Source: Phoma sp. XZ068 | Taxonomy: Eukaryota; Ascomycota; Dothideomycetes; Pleosporales; Didymellaceae | DNA length: 64,000 bases | Assembly: GCA_004835665.1 (NCBI GenBank) | Contig: ML240445.1 | Coordinates: forward strand, 1,302,001-1,366,000 | Direction: 5' to 3' | Shown: one piece after another, positions 41,967 to 54,290 of the stretch | Position numbering within the stretch: the stretch's first letter is position 1 | Layout of the letters: the number at the start of each line of letters is the position of its first letter | Position numbers and translations under genes: made by a program | Notes under the pieces: model-generated | Databases searched by the model: none | The model's input: the letters and a program-made list of their open reading frames with translations, nothing else | Told to the model about the DNA's origin: nothing

Positions 41967-42510
41967 TGTTATAATTCTAGAGAACACTAAATAAAGGTTA
42001 ATAATTATAAGCTAATTATAGTATAGTTAAACTATATAAGAGAAAGTATTATAAGTAAGTATAAATAATAAGTGTTATTAGTTACTACTTAGGTAATAAT
42101 ATAAAGTTATATATTATAATTAGTCTTAGTATAATTAGTATAATTAGTAATTAGTATAATTAATAATTAGTGTAATTAGTAGCTATTATAATACTAAGTA
42201 CTATATATATCTCTTTAGTATATAGTATATAGGAACACAACTCTTATAGTTTATATTTAACCTAATTAATATACTTTATTATTAGAATCTCTACCTATAT
42301 ATTAAGACAGATAGATTAACTATCTATACTTTTTACTATAACTTAACTCTTAAGATAGATAGTCTACTCTATACTACTTATTATTATTTATAGTTGCTAT
42401 AGTATTTTACTAAGTATTTATACCTTCTATAATCTTACTATATATTTATTTATTCTAGAGAACTAACCTTAGAAGTATTTATAAGCTTTACTTAGAATAT
42501 AACCTTAATA
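41967..42510 (+). repeat. LTR A (5' LTR of the plus-strand gypsy element)
   Basis: 544 bp, starting TGTTATAATTCTAGAGAACA and ending AACCTTAATA (the terminal CA probably mutated to TA). Very similar over its whole length to 60521-61062 in the same orientation and to 59475-59971 inverted. Confidence 0.8.
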
Positions 42511-45500
42511 TTTTAAATACTTTAAAAATAAATAATATATTAAAAGATTATATTATTAATAGTACCTCTACTATAACTAATATAGGACTAGTTAGTTATA
42601 AACTTAAGGTTACTAAACTAGACCTTTACTATAGAGATTAATCTAAGCTTAAGAACTAGCTACTCTAGTTTAACCTTTTCTTTACTTTCTAAGGTATAAC
42701 TATTAATAAAAATTAGAAGGTTAAACTAGTAGCTTCCTATATATAAGGTAATATATTTAAATAGATTAAGCCCTTTATATAGAATAAGATAATTAATACT
42801 ATATCTATTAAAGATAATATATAGCTTAATAATTTTAGATACTTTAAAGATAAGATCTAATAAATCTTTAGAGTCTCTAATATACTAGTTATTACTAGAT
42901 ATAGTATACAGCGCATTTATTAGACTACTTTAGCTACTAACTATACTATAGAATTCTAGGCTTTAGCCTATAATATAGACTAGAATAATACTATACTAAT
43001 AACTATATTTTAGTAAGGATTAAAGCCTAAGGTTAAAGAGAAACTTATATATACTAGTATAAAGATTAACACCCTTAATAACCTTACTAGTAAAGCTATT
43101 AATATTAATATTTAACTTTATAAACTTTAATAAGAGTTATATAATAACCTATATACTTAAGTTATAACCTAGTTACCTTAACTACTATATAACTAATAGT
43201 ATAGTAATACCTACTATAGAGGCTGTAGAAATAGTTATTACTCTAATATAGAACAAAGAATCTATAGTAATACTTAGAGTAGGTACTATAAACCTAAGGT
43301 AATAGACTTATCTAATATCTATAAAGAACCTACTACTATACTATATTAAAATAAAAAAAATAAAGAATATAATAATAGGAATAAAAGTAGGAACTGCTAT
43401 AATTATAGTAAGCTAGAATACTTTACTAGGGACTATTATTTAAAAAATAAAGTCTTCTAATAGATTAATATTATTACCTATACCTTATATAATAAGGATA
43501 TAGATACTAGTAAATAGGAAATTCTTACTAAAGAAATTAGATAACTTCTTATAGACTCTAAGCTAGAATATATATATAAGACTATACCTAGAATTCTAGA
43601 AATCTATAATAGGCCTAAAACACTATACTATAAATCTTGCACTATATAGACTTTAGATTTTAAGAATAAGCTAATAATATAAAAGTATAATAAAAAATAT
43701 TAGGTAAGGTAATAATAAATTATATAATACTATCTATAGACAGCTTACTCTAGAACCTCTTAAAGAATATCTATAATATAATAGTAAGGAGTACTCTATA
43801 CTCTTATAAGCTATATAGGAAATAGAAGCTAAGTATATATAAGCTTACCTCTTATATAACTCTAATACCTTAAGCTAATTTAAGTAATAACTAATAAATA
43901 GTATACTATAGGATAAAGATTAGGCTAAAGAAATATTTTAGGAATAGGTAGAATAAAACTATATAATAGTAGCTAAGCTTAAATACTAGAATTATAACCT
44001 TCTATAAAAAGATAAACTAGACTTTATATAACTAGTAATTACCCTATAAATATAAACTATAGTATTATATAAAATTAATAAATAAAACCTATTTTACTAT
44101 AAAATATTATAAGAGTAATACCTATATAATAGGTATAAGGAATATTAAAATAAAAAAGTTAGATACTAAATATTCCCTATTAATATATAATAATATAAGA
44201 AGGAATAGTATTAGTATATATAGGTATAATACTTAGATTACCTATTTAATAAGTATATATAATTATACTTTCTAGAGTACGCACGCTCTAAAGATATTCT
44301 AGATATATAAATAGTTATTAATAAAGCCTATAAAGAATATTAGTAGTAGCTATATATAAATAAGAAATATATATACTATACTAGTAAGAAGAAAGTCTAT
44401 AGATTTAGACTAGAGTAGTATTTTTTAGGCCTATACTAACTAGCTCCTAGTATAAAACTATTAATACTATTAGAGTAGACTTACTTACTAAACTACTAAT
44501 CTTTATTAATAGATAAAGATTTATAGTAATATTAGACTTAGAAGTAAAGAGTAGCTATATCTTAGAAGCTATAGTAAAATAAGCTAGACTCTAGTTATAT
44601 AGAAAAGAGATTACTTATATTCTTAGAGTAGCTAATAGGTAGTTAATACTAGATAACTTTATAGTTACTTATAAGACTAATATACTATTAAAGTTAGGAA
44701 ACTATAAGGAGGTATTTATCTTTAATATCTTTAGAATAGCTATCTATAATATTATATTAGGGATCTTCTAGTTATAAAAGTATAACCTAAGAATTAATTA
44801 GAAGATATCTTAGCTTTTATTTAGATATAGATATAGTATAACTATATTAGAACCTATATAGTTTATAATATAACTAGTAGATAAGAAGAAGATTAGTAAT
44901 ATCTCTTTAAATAAGATATACTAAGATAGAGTAGTTAACTCTATAGATACTAAACACTCTATAGATTATAAAGTAAGAGTTAAAGAGAAGAATAGTATAC
45001 CTTCTAATATCTTAGATAAATATAAGAGTTATAAAGAACTCTTCTATAATAAGAAGACTATAAAGGTATTACTATAGTATAAACTCTAGAATTATAAGAT
45101 TAAGCTCTAGAAAGGAAAGATACTAACTTTTAAGCTAATATATAGACTATTAAAAAAGGAACTCTAAGTACTTTATAAGTATATTAATAAGAACCTTAAA
45201 AAGAGATTTATTAGACAATTAGAATTACCTATAGGATACTCTATTCTCTTTATACTAAAGAAAGATAGCAGCAACTAACTATATATTAACTATTAGAAAC
45301 TTAATAATATTACTATTAAGAATAAGTACCTATTACTAAATATATCTAAGTTATAAGACTGCTTAGCTAGAGTATAATACTTTACTGCGCTAGACCTATA
45401 AGGAGCATACAACCTTATATATATAAAGAAAGGCAAGAAATAGAAGATAGTGTTTAGGACCTATTATAGTCTTTATAAGTATATAGTTATACTATTTAGG

Positions 45501-47276
45501 CTAACTAATATACTAGCTATATATTAAGAACTAGTTAATAATATACTAAGGGTATACTTAGACAGAATAGTAGTAGCTTACCTTAATAATATCTTAGTAT
45601 ACTTAAAAATATTAAGAGAATATATTATATATATAAAAGAAGTTCTTAACTACTTAAGACAAGTAGACCTCTAACTTAAACTAGAGAAGTATAAATAGTA
45701 TAAGGAAAAAGTAGAATTTCTTAGCTATATTATAGGAAGATATAGAGTTAAGATAAGTAAGAAGAAAATATAAGTTATTAAAGACTAGCTAACTCTAATA
45801 ATAGTTAAAAGAATCTAAGAATTTCTTAAGTTTATTAACTTTAACTAATACTTTATTAAGGACTACTTTAAGAAAGCTCTGCTACTTATAAAGCTTATAT
45901 AAAAAGATATACTATTTTATTAGAAGTAGGAATAGGAAGATATATTTTAATTACTTAAGTAAGTATATATTAAGCTACTAATATTAGTTACTTTTAAAAG
46001 TAATAAACTACTATAAATTAAAACTAATACTTTAAAATTAGTATTAGAAGTATATATATTATAGGAACAAGATAGTAAATAGCACCTAATTACCTATTAC
46101 TTAAGAAAGTTTTCTAGACTAGAAGAATAATATAATATTTATAATAAAAAACTTATAGTAATAGTAGATACTCTAAAGTATTAGCAAATCTATATAGAAA
46201 GCTACTTAGAACTTACTATCTTTATAAACTATAAGAACCTAGTATACTTTACTATAACTAAGAAGCTTAATAGCTAATAGGTATAATAGTTAGAATTACT
46301 AAAGTAATATAAGTTTAAGATAATATATATACTAAGAAAAGATAATATAAGAGCTAATATACTAAGTTAATAATATAATCTTATAGAAGAAAAATTAATT
46401 AAAGAATATACTATTTTATAGATATATAAGGATAAGTTACTAGGACTATTTTAGTAGCTTAATAATATAATATAAGTTTAGTAGAAATAGTATATACCTA
46501 TAGTAGTACTAGAGGAACTTTAAATAGAAATTATTATATAATATTATAATAACCTGCTTTATAGACACCCTAGTATAATATAAATAATAGAACTTATTAG
46601 ATAATACTATAAGTTTAGCTATATAAAAGACAAGGTTACTAAGTTTATTAAAAACTATATTAATTACTAATAGAATAAATATAGTATATATATAAAGTAT
46701 AGAGAAATATAAGTAATAGAGCTACTAATAGCACTATAGACAAATATTATAATAAACTTTATTATATAACTACTAATCTCTAAGGACCCTATTATAGAAT
46801 ATACCTATAACTTAATCTTTATTATAGTAAATAGGTTTACTAAAGTAGTAGAAATAATACTATTTTAATATAGTTATACTATAGAGTAGCTTATATAAGT
46901 GTTTCTAGATAGAATTATCTATTACTATAGTATACTAGAATTAATTATTAGTAATAGAGACAAGCTCTTTATATTAAACTATTAGACTATACTTATAGCA
47001 GCTATTAGTACTAAGAAAAAGCTATTAACTATATACTATCTATAGACAGACAGATAAATAGAAAGAATAAATTAAACTATAAAAATATATTTAAGAATAT
47101 ATAGTAACTAGAAACAAGATAACTAGGTTTTACTATTACCTATAGTATAAATTATATATAATAATAAATTATTAGAAGTAATAAGTATAATACTATTCTT
47201 TATAAATTATAGGAGATACCTAAATCTTTTTATAAGATCTCTTAATAGTAGTATCTAAATAGATTTAGTAATAACC
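42511..47276 (+). pseudogene. gypsy element 1 gag-pol relic (plus strand)
   Basis: Order is gag, protease region, reverse transcriptase, RNase H, integrase. The gag zinc knuckle is at about 43394-43440 and reads C-Y-N-Y-S-K-L-E-Y, with Cys codons turned to Tyr. RT is at about 45370-45610: FTALDL(stop)GAYNLIYIKKGK, then FRTYYSLYKY, and AYLNNILVY for the YLDDIL active site, with Asp turned to Asn as RIP predicts. RNase H-like YYLRKFSRLEE and ELIRQYYKF of the integrase zinc region lie at about 46110 and 46590. Integrase core relics (FIIVNRFTKVVE) are near 46830. Many stops. The frame is cut off at about 47276, inside the integrase C-terminal part, where a minus-oriented LTR begins. Confidence 0.85.
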
Positions 47277-47874
47277 TATTAAAGTTATACCTAAGTAAAG
47301 CTTATAATATATTATTCTATTAGTTTTTAGAGATAGGTATAGATAGAGGTAGAGTAGGTTATTAGAAGGTATAGGATAATAGCTTACTATTATTAAGGGG
47401 TATACTAGAGTAAACTCTAATATATAAATAGGTTACTTAAGGATAGATAGGTTACTTAAAGGTATAGGATAATAGCTAGCTGTTATTAGAGGTTAATAAA
47501 AACATAATATATAGTAGATTACTAAGTTAAATATACTGTCCTAAGAATAGTGTCTAGAGGTATTTATCTATAGCTATAGTACTCTCTCCTTAAATATAGT
47601 ATTTAAGAGGGTAGTACTATTTAAGTAAATTAGGAGCTGTATAGCTCTTAGTTAATATACTCTATAGTACCTATTCTATAGAATAAGTAAATTAGGCTAT
47701 AGGCTTTCCTTTAGTTACTTACTTGCTAAGAAGTAAGTACTACTACTTTATCTACTAGTTAAATTATTAGAGATACCTCTATACTAGTAGGTCTAATTAG
47801 TCTAGCTAGATTAAGTAGCTAGCTATTTCTATTAGCTAGGTTACTTATATATCTACTTTTATTAGATTATAACA
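47277..47874 (-). repeat. LTR B (3' LTR of minus-strand gypsy element 2), divergent variant
   Basis: On the minus strand it starts TGTTATAATC (47874 downwards), directly after a purine tract AGAGAAAAGGAGGATAG, and ends near TATTAAAG at 47277 (alternatively TATTAAGG at 47391). The termini match the other LTRs but the body differs, and it contains an internal duplication of an AGGTATAGGATAATAGC-type unit. The inner boundary is uncertain. Confidence 0.55.
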
Positions 47875-48400
47875 CTATCCTCCTTTTCTCTAGATTTGCC
47901 TTAAATCCCTATAAGGTTCTATTTATAATAGCTAGCTATATCTATTATATCTTCTACTAATAGGCGCTCCTGTCTATATACTAAGATCTACTATTAAAAT
48001 AATATAGTATTAGTTCTCTATAATTAATATTTCTTTTCTAGTATTAACTATTTTATTCTTTTAGATAACTATAAGTATACTATATATATCTAGGTAGGAT
48101 ATTCCTATATAAACCTCTTATAGGAGTTATTAGATTAAACTAGAGATAAACTTTAGGCAAAGGTAAATAATAATAGAGTAACACTCCTTACTATACTTAC
48201 TTAATTGCTATAAAATAAGAAATTACTTATATAGGTTAATAAATAAGCAAAATAGAAGGCTGTATATTTAGTAGATATATTAGAAAGTAAGTATACTAGA
48301 GAAGATACTATTATAGCTAACTCCTAGTTCTAGGTTAATAACCTATTTATAAGTTCTAGAATAAGTAAAGTAACTTATAATAGTTTATAAGGTTTATAAC
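47875..48400 (+). pseudogene. antisense ORF relic beside the 3' LTR of element 2
   Basis: Read on the plus strand (antisense to element 2), one frame gives a stretch such as KAVYLVDILESKYTREDTII with scattered stops at Gln/Trp-type positions. It ends just before the same GTTTATAAGGTTT sequence that follows the antisense ORF of element 3. Degraded; function unknown. Confidence 0.35.
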
Positions 48401-51400
48401 TAGCTCCTATATATTCTTAGAGTCTAGGTATTCTAACTATTTTACTAGGTATTCTTCCCTATTTATTACCTAGTATTATAGTATTTTTTTTACTTTCTAC
48501 TCTATCTCCTTCTATACTTAATAGTAGAAATTCCTCTAGATTAGAGTTAATTAGTTAGCTAGTTCTAGTAGTAATATATAGAATACTAGGTATATCTTTA
48601 TATTCTTTAAAAGGTTAAGATAGTAGTTTATAGGGCTAACTTGTTTAGATATAAAAAACAGTCTAACCTTAATATAGTCTAGTTTCTTAGTTAGTTATTT
48701 TATTCTTAGGTTTTTTATATAGAGATATACCTTATCTCCTTTTCTTAGTATAGGACCCTATTTCTATCTCTTGTTAGTATAGAAGCTAGTTTACTCTTAT
48801 ATCTTACTTAATATTTTAGCTAATATACTATATACCTTCTTAATTATTTCTATTAGGCTTAATACTAAGTCTAAGTTAATAGTACTATTGTAAAGTTACT
48901 AAGTAACTTAGAAAAACACTTTAGTAAAGTTAAGCATATTCTTATTTATTTATTTCCCTATTAGGTATAGTGTATATTTAAAAATAGGATATTATTCCCC
49001 TAGTATAGGTGGTTATAATTAGGTATAAATTACCTAATTAGGCCTAGTATTTGGGCCAAGGGAACTTTTAGTAATAGTGTTACTTTTAGCTCTAACTACT
49101 AAAGAGGGGTAAGAAACTAAAAAGAGGAGTAACAAATAGTATTAAAGATTACTATTCTTATATTATAAATCCTTAGGAGTTAAAGGAGTTAAATAGTATA
49201 TTGTTATAAATCTTGCTCTTTACTAAGGCTGAATAGCCGAATACTATAGATATATATAGTAGTATATCTCTAGTATTTAGAAAGTACCTAGCAACTCTAG
49301 TAATATATTCTATTATTTGCTTATGCTATAAGACTATATTACACTACTTGTCTATAATAGTATAATACACAACTATACTATTATATAGCTTTATAATATA
49401 AAGCTAAATTATATTATTAATATCTTTTCCTAGTAATCTAGGTCCCTTACTAAGAAGAGGAAGAAAGTAGTTATTTATATTTATTACCCCCCTACCTACT
49501 TTCTTTATAACTATTAAGTAACTAGGTAAAGAGGTTAGGGTGTTAACTATAGTTAGCAAAAAATAGTATTATTCTAGTTAATTTAGATAGCTTATTATTA
49601 TATACTATCTATACTATTAGTAATAGCAAGACCTAGTTATCTTATTACTAGTTACTATATATTCTAAGAAATATCTCTATAGTTTAGTTTATTTATTCTG
49701 TCTAGCTATCTATTTCTAGGTAGTATACTATTAATAGTTTCTTCTTAGTGCTAATTACTATAAGGAGTATTATCTAGTAGTTTAATATAAATAATTTATC
49801 TCTATTACTTATTATTAACTTAGGTATACTATAGTAGCAAACTACTCTATTAAGGAATACCTATACAAGCTGCTCTGCAGTATAGTTATAATAGAATAGT
49901 ATTATCTTAGTATACTTAGTAAATTAATTAATAATAATAAAGATAGTATTATAATAGTAGCCTGTTACTAGGTCCTTAGAGGCAGGTAATTATATAATAA
50001 AATCTATTATAATATTTATCTATAGTGCTCTTAGGAGGGGTATTAACTATAGTAGTCTATATTTTATATATATACTATATTTATCCTGCTAATAATAAAT
50101 ACAGTATTTAATAAACTCTATTACCTTATTCTTTATATTATTAAAGTGGTAGTATTATTATATTAGTTTAATTATTTATATAATTTCTAGATGTCTATAA
50201 AGGGGGTTATTATAGTAACTACTTATTACTTCCTCCTCTAGTTCTAATAGTACCCTAGATAGAATAGGTTGCTTTTACTAGATCTAGAGTATCCTATTTA
50301 GCTGTTATAAGGGCCCTATTAATCTATCTATATTAAATTCTAGAATTATATAGTTATTTAATATCTTTATCTCTATAATATTATATTATCTGCTTAGTAT
50401 ATCTACCTAGCTATTATCTTTACCTAGAGTATATACTATTCTAAACTTATACTATCCTAGAAGCTCTAACTATTAAACCTGCTATTAATTAAGTGCCTTA
50501 GTTATAGTAAAATATACTAGGTTCTTATAGTCTATATATACTATTAGATTAGAACAGCTCTCTGTATAGATCTGCTAGTATTCTAGAGCTAATACTATTA
50601 CTAGTAGCTCCTTATTATATATATTATACTATTTTTCTAGTTTAGAAAACTTTCTTAAGTAGTAGGTAATAGAGTGCTATCTACTATATTATTTCTATAT
50701 AGTGCACGCCCTAAGTACTAGATCTAATATATTAGTCTTAATTTATAGGGGCTTATAACTATAGAATATTACTAGGGTAGGTAGTTTAATATATACCTAT
50801 TTAAGTAACTTAAATATATTACTCTGCTATTAATTCTAGATAAAGAGAGTATTTTTCTAAGTTAATATAGTAAGTAATAGGGCCTTAGTTAAGTAGTTCT
50901 TAATAAAATATTAGTTAAAGTTTATAAATCTAAGAAATTCCTAGATTCCCTTAACTATTATTAGTGTTAGCTAGTCTTTTATAACTTATATCTTACTCTA
51001 GCTTATCTTTACTCTATTATAGCCTACTATAAACCCTAGGAATTCTAGTTTATTCTTATACTATTTATACTTTTCTAGTTTAAGCTGTAGGTTAGCCTGC
51101 TATAGGTATTCTAGTACTTGTCTAATATACTAGATATACTCCTTTATTATAGTTAAGTAGATAAGGATATTATCTAGGTAAGCTACTACTATTTAATCTA
51201 GGTAGGCTTAGAGTATATTATTAATAAGTACCTAGTATATAGCTAGAGCGTTTATTAGCCTAAATAGTATAACTAGGTACTTATAGTAGCTATAGTAGGT
51301 ATAGAATACTATTTTCTACTCCTCTCCTTTCTTTATCTATATTAGGTTATATACTTCTTATAGATTAAGCACTATAAAGAACTATACTCTAGCAAGTTAA

Positions 51401-53207
51401 TTCTATAACTCTAATATATTAGTTAACAGGTACCTATTTTTTATTATAATATTATTTAATTTCTAATAATAATATATAGCTATAGGCTACTATCCTTCTT
51501 TAGTATAAATATAATAGGATAGCTAGCTAGGGACTCTAATAGATAGATTATACTCTTTTTAAAGTTCTTGTTAATATATTTATAGAGTACTATTAGTTTC
51601 TATTCTAAGAGTTAATATATTAGTCTAAATATTAGTGCCTTTCCCTCTTCTAATTAAATCTTATAATTCTATAGTTTATACTATAGTAGTGCCTTAATTA
51701 TTTTCTTATTATAAAATAGTTCTTAGTAGTTGCTATATTTATCTAGGATATTAGGAGGTATACTAGCTGTTTTCTATTCTCTTACCCTCTATATAGTATA
51801 TTATTTACTATAGGTAGAGTTAACTACCCTATCTTAGTATATCTTATTACTTAAGAAGATAGTACTAATCTCTCTCTTATCTACTAGCTATATTATATAC
51901 TATATAAGATTAGGTATAGTAGTACTATATTAGTATTTATTAAATAAACAGCATGCTGTTATTTCTACTTGTTTTTTAGTAGTACTATAGCTATAGTTAT
52001 TTAATAAGATTTATTATATTATCTAGTTAATATATAGGTTATACTTCTATAGCTATAGAAGACCTAGAATAATATTATAAGTAGCTATTCTAAGTATATC
52101 TAGACTAATCTATTCTTTATAGTTAAGTATCTAGAGAGATATATCTACTACCTTATATATAATAGTATCCTCTTCTAGTATTAGCTTACTATTTACTACT
52201 TTAAGTAGGTATAGCTAGTTCTTAAGGTATACTCTAATCTTAGCTTATTTAATTATAGTATAGGATATATAGTTCTCTTAAGTACCTAAGTCTAAGAGTA
52301 TAGTTACTCTAACCCTATTTAGCTAGATAGGGAGTTATAGTAGTATATCTTCTAGAATAGTATTAATAGCTTGTTCCTAGCTAGAGCTAGTAAATATATT
52401 AACCTACTAATACACCTTGTTTTTTATTTAATAGTTATATATATAGTATTCTAGCTTATTATATAAGTAATATATTAGTAGCTTGCCTGTCTTACTAGTT
52501 TGTTCCTACTATAGTCCCCTATTTAGGTTTAATAGGTCTATAGCTTCTAGTCTATAGTATTTAGCTTATATATTGCTATAGATATAGCGCCCTATATTTA
52601 GTTAGTAACGTCTCTCTTAATTATTATACCTTAGTATATAGCTATGCTAGGTTTCTTATAGTAGTTAAGTAAGCTATATAGGTATCTAGGCCCTTAGGTT
52701 ATTTTAGAGTTCTTATTTAAGCTTATAGAGCTAATTATTAATATTAATTATAGTATACACTAGGTTATCTAGAGTATTAATACTAGTACTAGTATATATT
52801 AGCTCTTCCTTAACTTAAGGCTTAAGGCCTTATTAGAATATTATTATTAATACTAGATTATTCTAGCCTATAAGTATAGTAAGTTACTAGAACTTAGTAG
52901 TATAGTTAGTAGTAGACTTAGTCTGTTAGATATATTAGATATTTTATTATATAATAGCTAATTTATTATAGATTCTAAAAATAGGACAGATTCTGTCCTT
53001 AAAGCTATTAAAATTTCTTATCTAGCTATTTTTCTTCTTTATTATTTTACCTTAGTTATACTATTAGATAAATAGCTTAATCTATTAGAATATAGTTCTA
53101 TATATATAGCTTGCTATAAGGGTAACTTATTACTTACTTAGTACTCTACTTCTTAGAAGTAAAAGAAGAGGTTTTACTATATAAGCTAGTTATCTAGCTT
53201 ATATTAC
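48401..53207 (-). pseudogene. gypsy element 2 gag-pol relic (minus strand)
   Basis: Minus-strand reading, from right to left. The gag zinc knuckle relic is at about 52430-52470 (Y-L-Y-N-K-L-E-Y-Y-I-Y-N-Y, from C-x-x-C..H..C). RT is at about 51150-51420, with FIVLNL(stop)EVYNLI and AYLDNILIYL, the YLDDIL site with one Asp changed. Integrase-like relics lie further left, at about 49.5-50.4 kb. Stops are frequent. The gag end abuts the central LTR. Confidence 0.8.
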
Positions 53208-53691
53208 TATTAAGGTTGTAAACTAAGCAAAGCTTATAAATACTTCTAAGGTTAGTTCTCTAGGATAAGTGCTAGTACAGGAGGGGGTTAGTATAGATGC
53301 CTAGTGAAACACTGTAACAGCTATAGGGTTAATAATAAGTAGTATAGATAGTTAATCTGTCTAGCTTAAAAGTTAGGTTAAGTTCTAATAATAAAGTTAA
53401 TTAATAAGGTTAAATATAATGCTATAAGGGCAGTGTTCCTAATTGCTATATACTAAGGAGTGTCCTATATTTCTTATAATATTCTATAAAGTTCTATAGG
53501 AGGCCCTGTAGTTTCTATAAGTAGTTTGTAGTTTCTATAGAACACACGTATAGTGTCTTATACTATCTTACACTCTTAGTATAGTTTGTTTTTATAGAAT
53601 TATAGAATATTATATAGTCTTCTTAGCCCTGCGCTGTTAATCTGTAACTATAACTTTATTATACTATACCTCTTTCTCTAAGATTATAACA
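53208..53691 (-). repeat. LTR C, apparently shared by elements 2 and 3
   Basis: 484 bp, minus orientation (TGTTATAATC at 53691 downwards; TATTAAGG at 53208). The half from 53208 to about 53452 matches 59475-59720 closely (through TACTAAGGAG). The remaining half differs from LTRs A, D and E. To its right, at 53692-53710, lies the polypurine tract of element 3 (minus-strand CTATAAAGGAGGAGGATAG). To its left is the gag start of element 2. It therefore reads as the 3' LTR of element 3 and the 5' LTR of element 2 at once. Confidence 0.7.
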
Positions 53692-53814
53692 CTATCCTCC
53701 TCCTTTATAGTTTATATTCTTATAAATTAATAAATAGTTTCTTAAAGTACCTAAGCTTAATATATAACAGGAACCTAAATTAATAATATTAGATATCTTA
53801 CTATAGTTGCCTAT

Positions 53815-54290
53815 AGATACTGTATAAAGAAGAACTTACCTTGTAAGATGTCTTTATTATATAAGAAGTATAGGAATTGCAAATATAATAGAATAAAGAA
53901 GTGTAAGCCTATAGATTTGCCTATTCCTAACTTCTTTAAAATTAATAATAAGATGTTATATCTAGAAGAAATAGAAGATAAGGCTACTAAAGCTAAGAAA
54001 GCTGTAATAGCTGCCTTATAGGCTACTTATACTAAATTAAACTAGGTATATAAACAAAAGAAATTCTTAAAGCGTTGTAAATAGTAATAGTTTAATATAA
54101 GTGCTTAGTTTGTTAAGGATATAGAGTACCTAGAGTAACAGGAGTTATTGCTTAATAATATTACTATACTTAAGAATAAGTTAATACCTAGCTTACTTGC
54201 ACTAGACTAGGTAACATATTCTCTGCCTCTAGACTCTAATACTGCTAATACTAGTATAACAGCTAGCAGTAGTTTATAAGGTTTGTTAAT
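53815..54290 (+). pseudogene. antisense Cys/Lys-rich ORF relic beside the 3' LTR of element 3
   Basis: The plus-strand frame reads YCIKKNLPCKMSLLYKKYRN then CKYNRIKKCKPIDLP, then LEEIEDKATKAKKAVIAAL and KQKKFLKRCK, with a few stops. It runs antisense to pol, between pol and the LTR. The Cys-rich start followed by a charged helical part suggests a once-functional small protein; family not recognised. Confidence 0.5.

Noticed and set aside
47391..47874. LTR B taken as an exact 484-bp copy of LTR C because of equal length
   Set aside because: The bodies do not align; the equal length from the TATTAAGG at 47391 looks like chance, and the TATTAAAG at 47277 fits the terminal sequence better.
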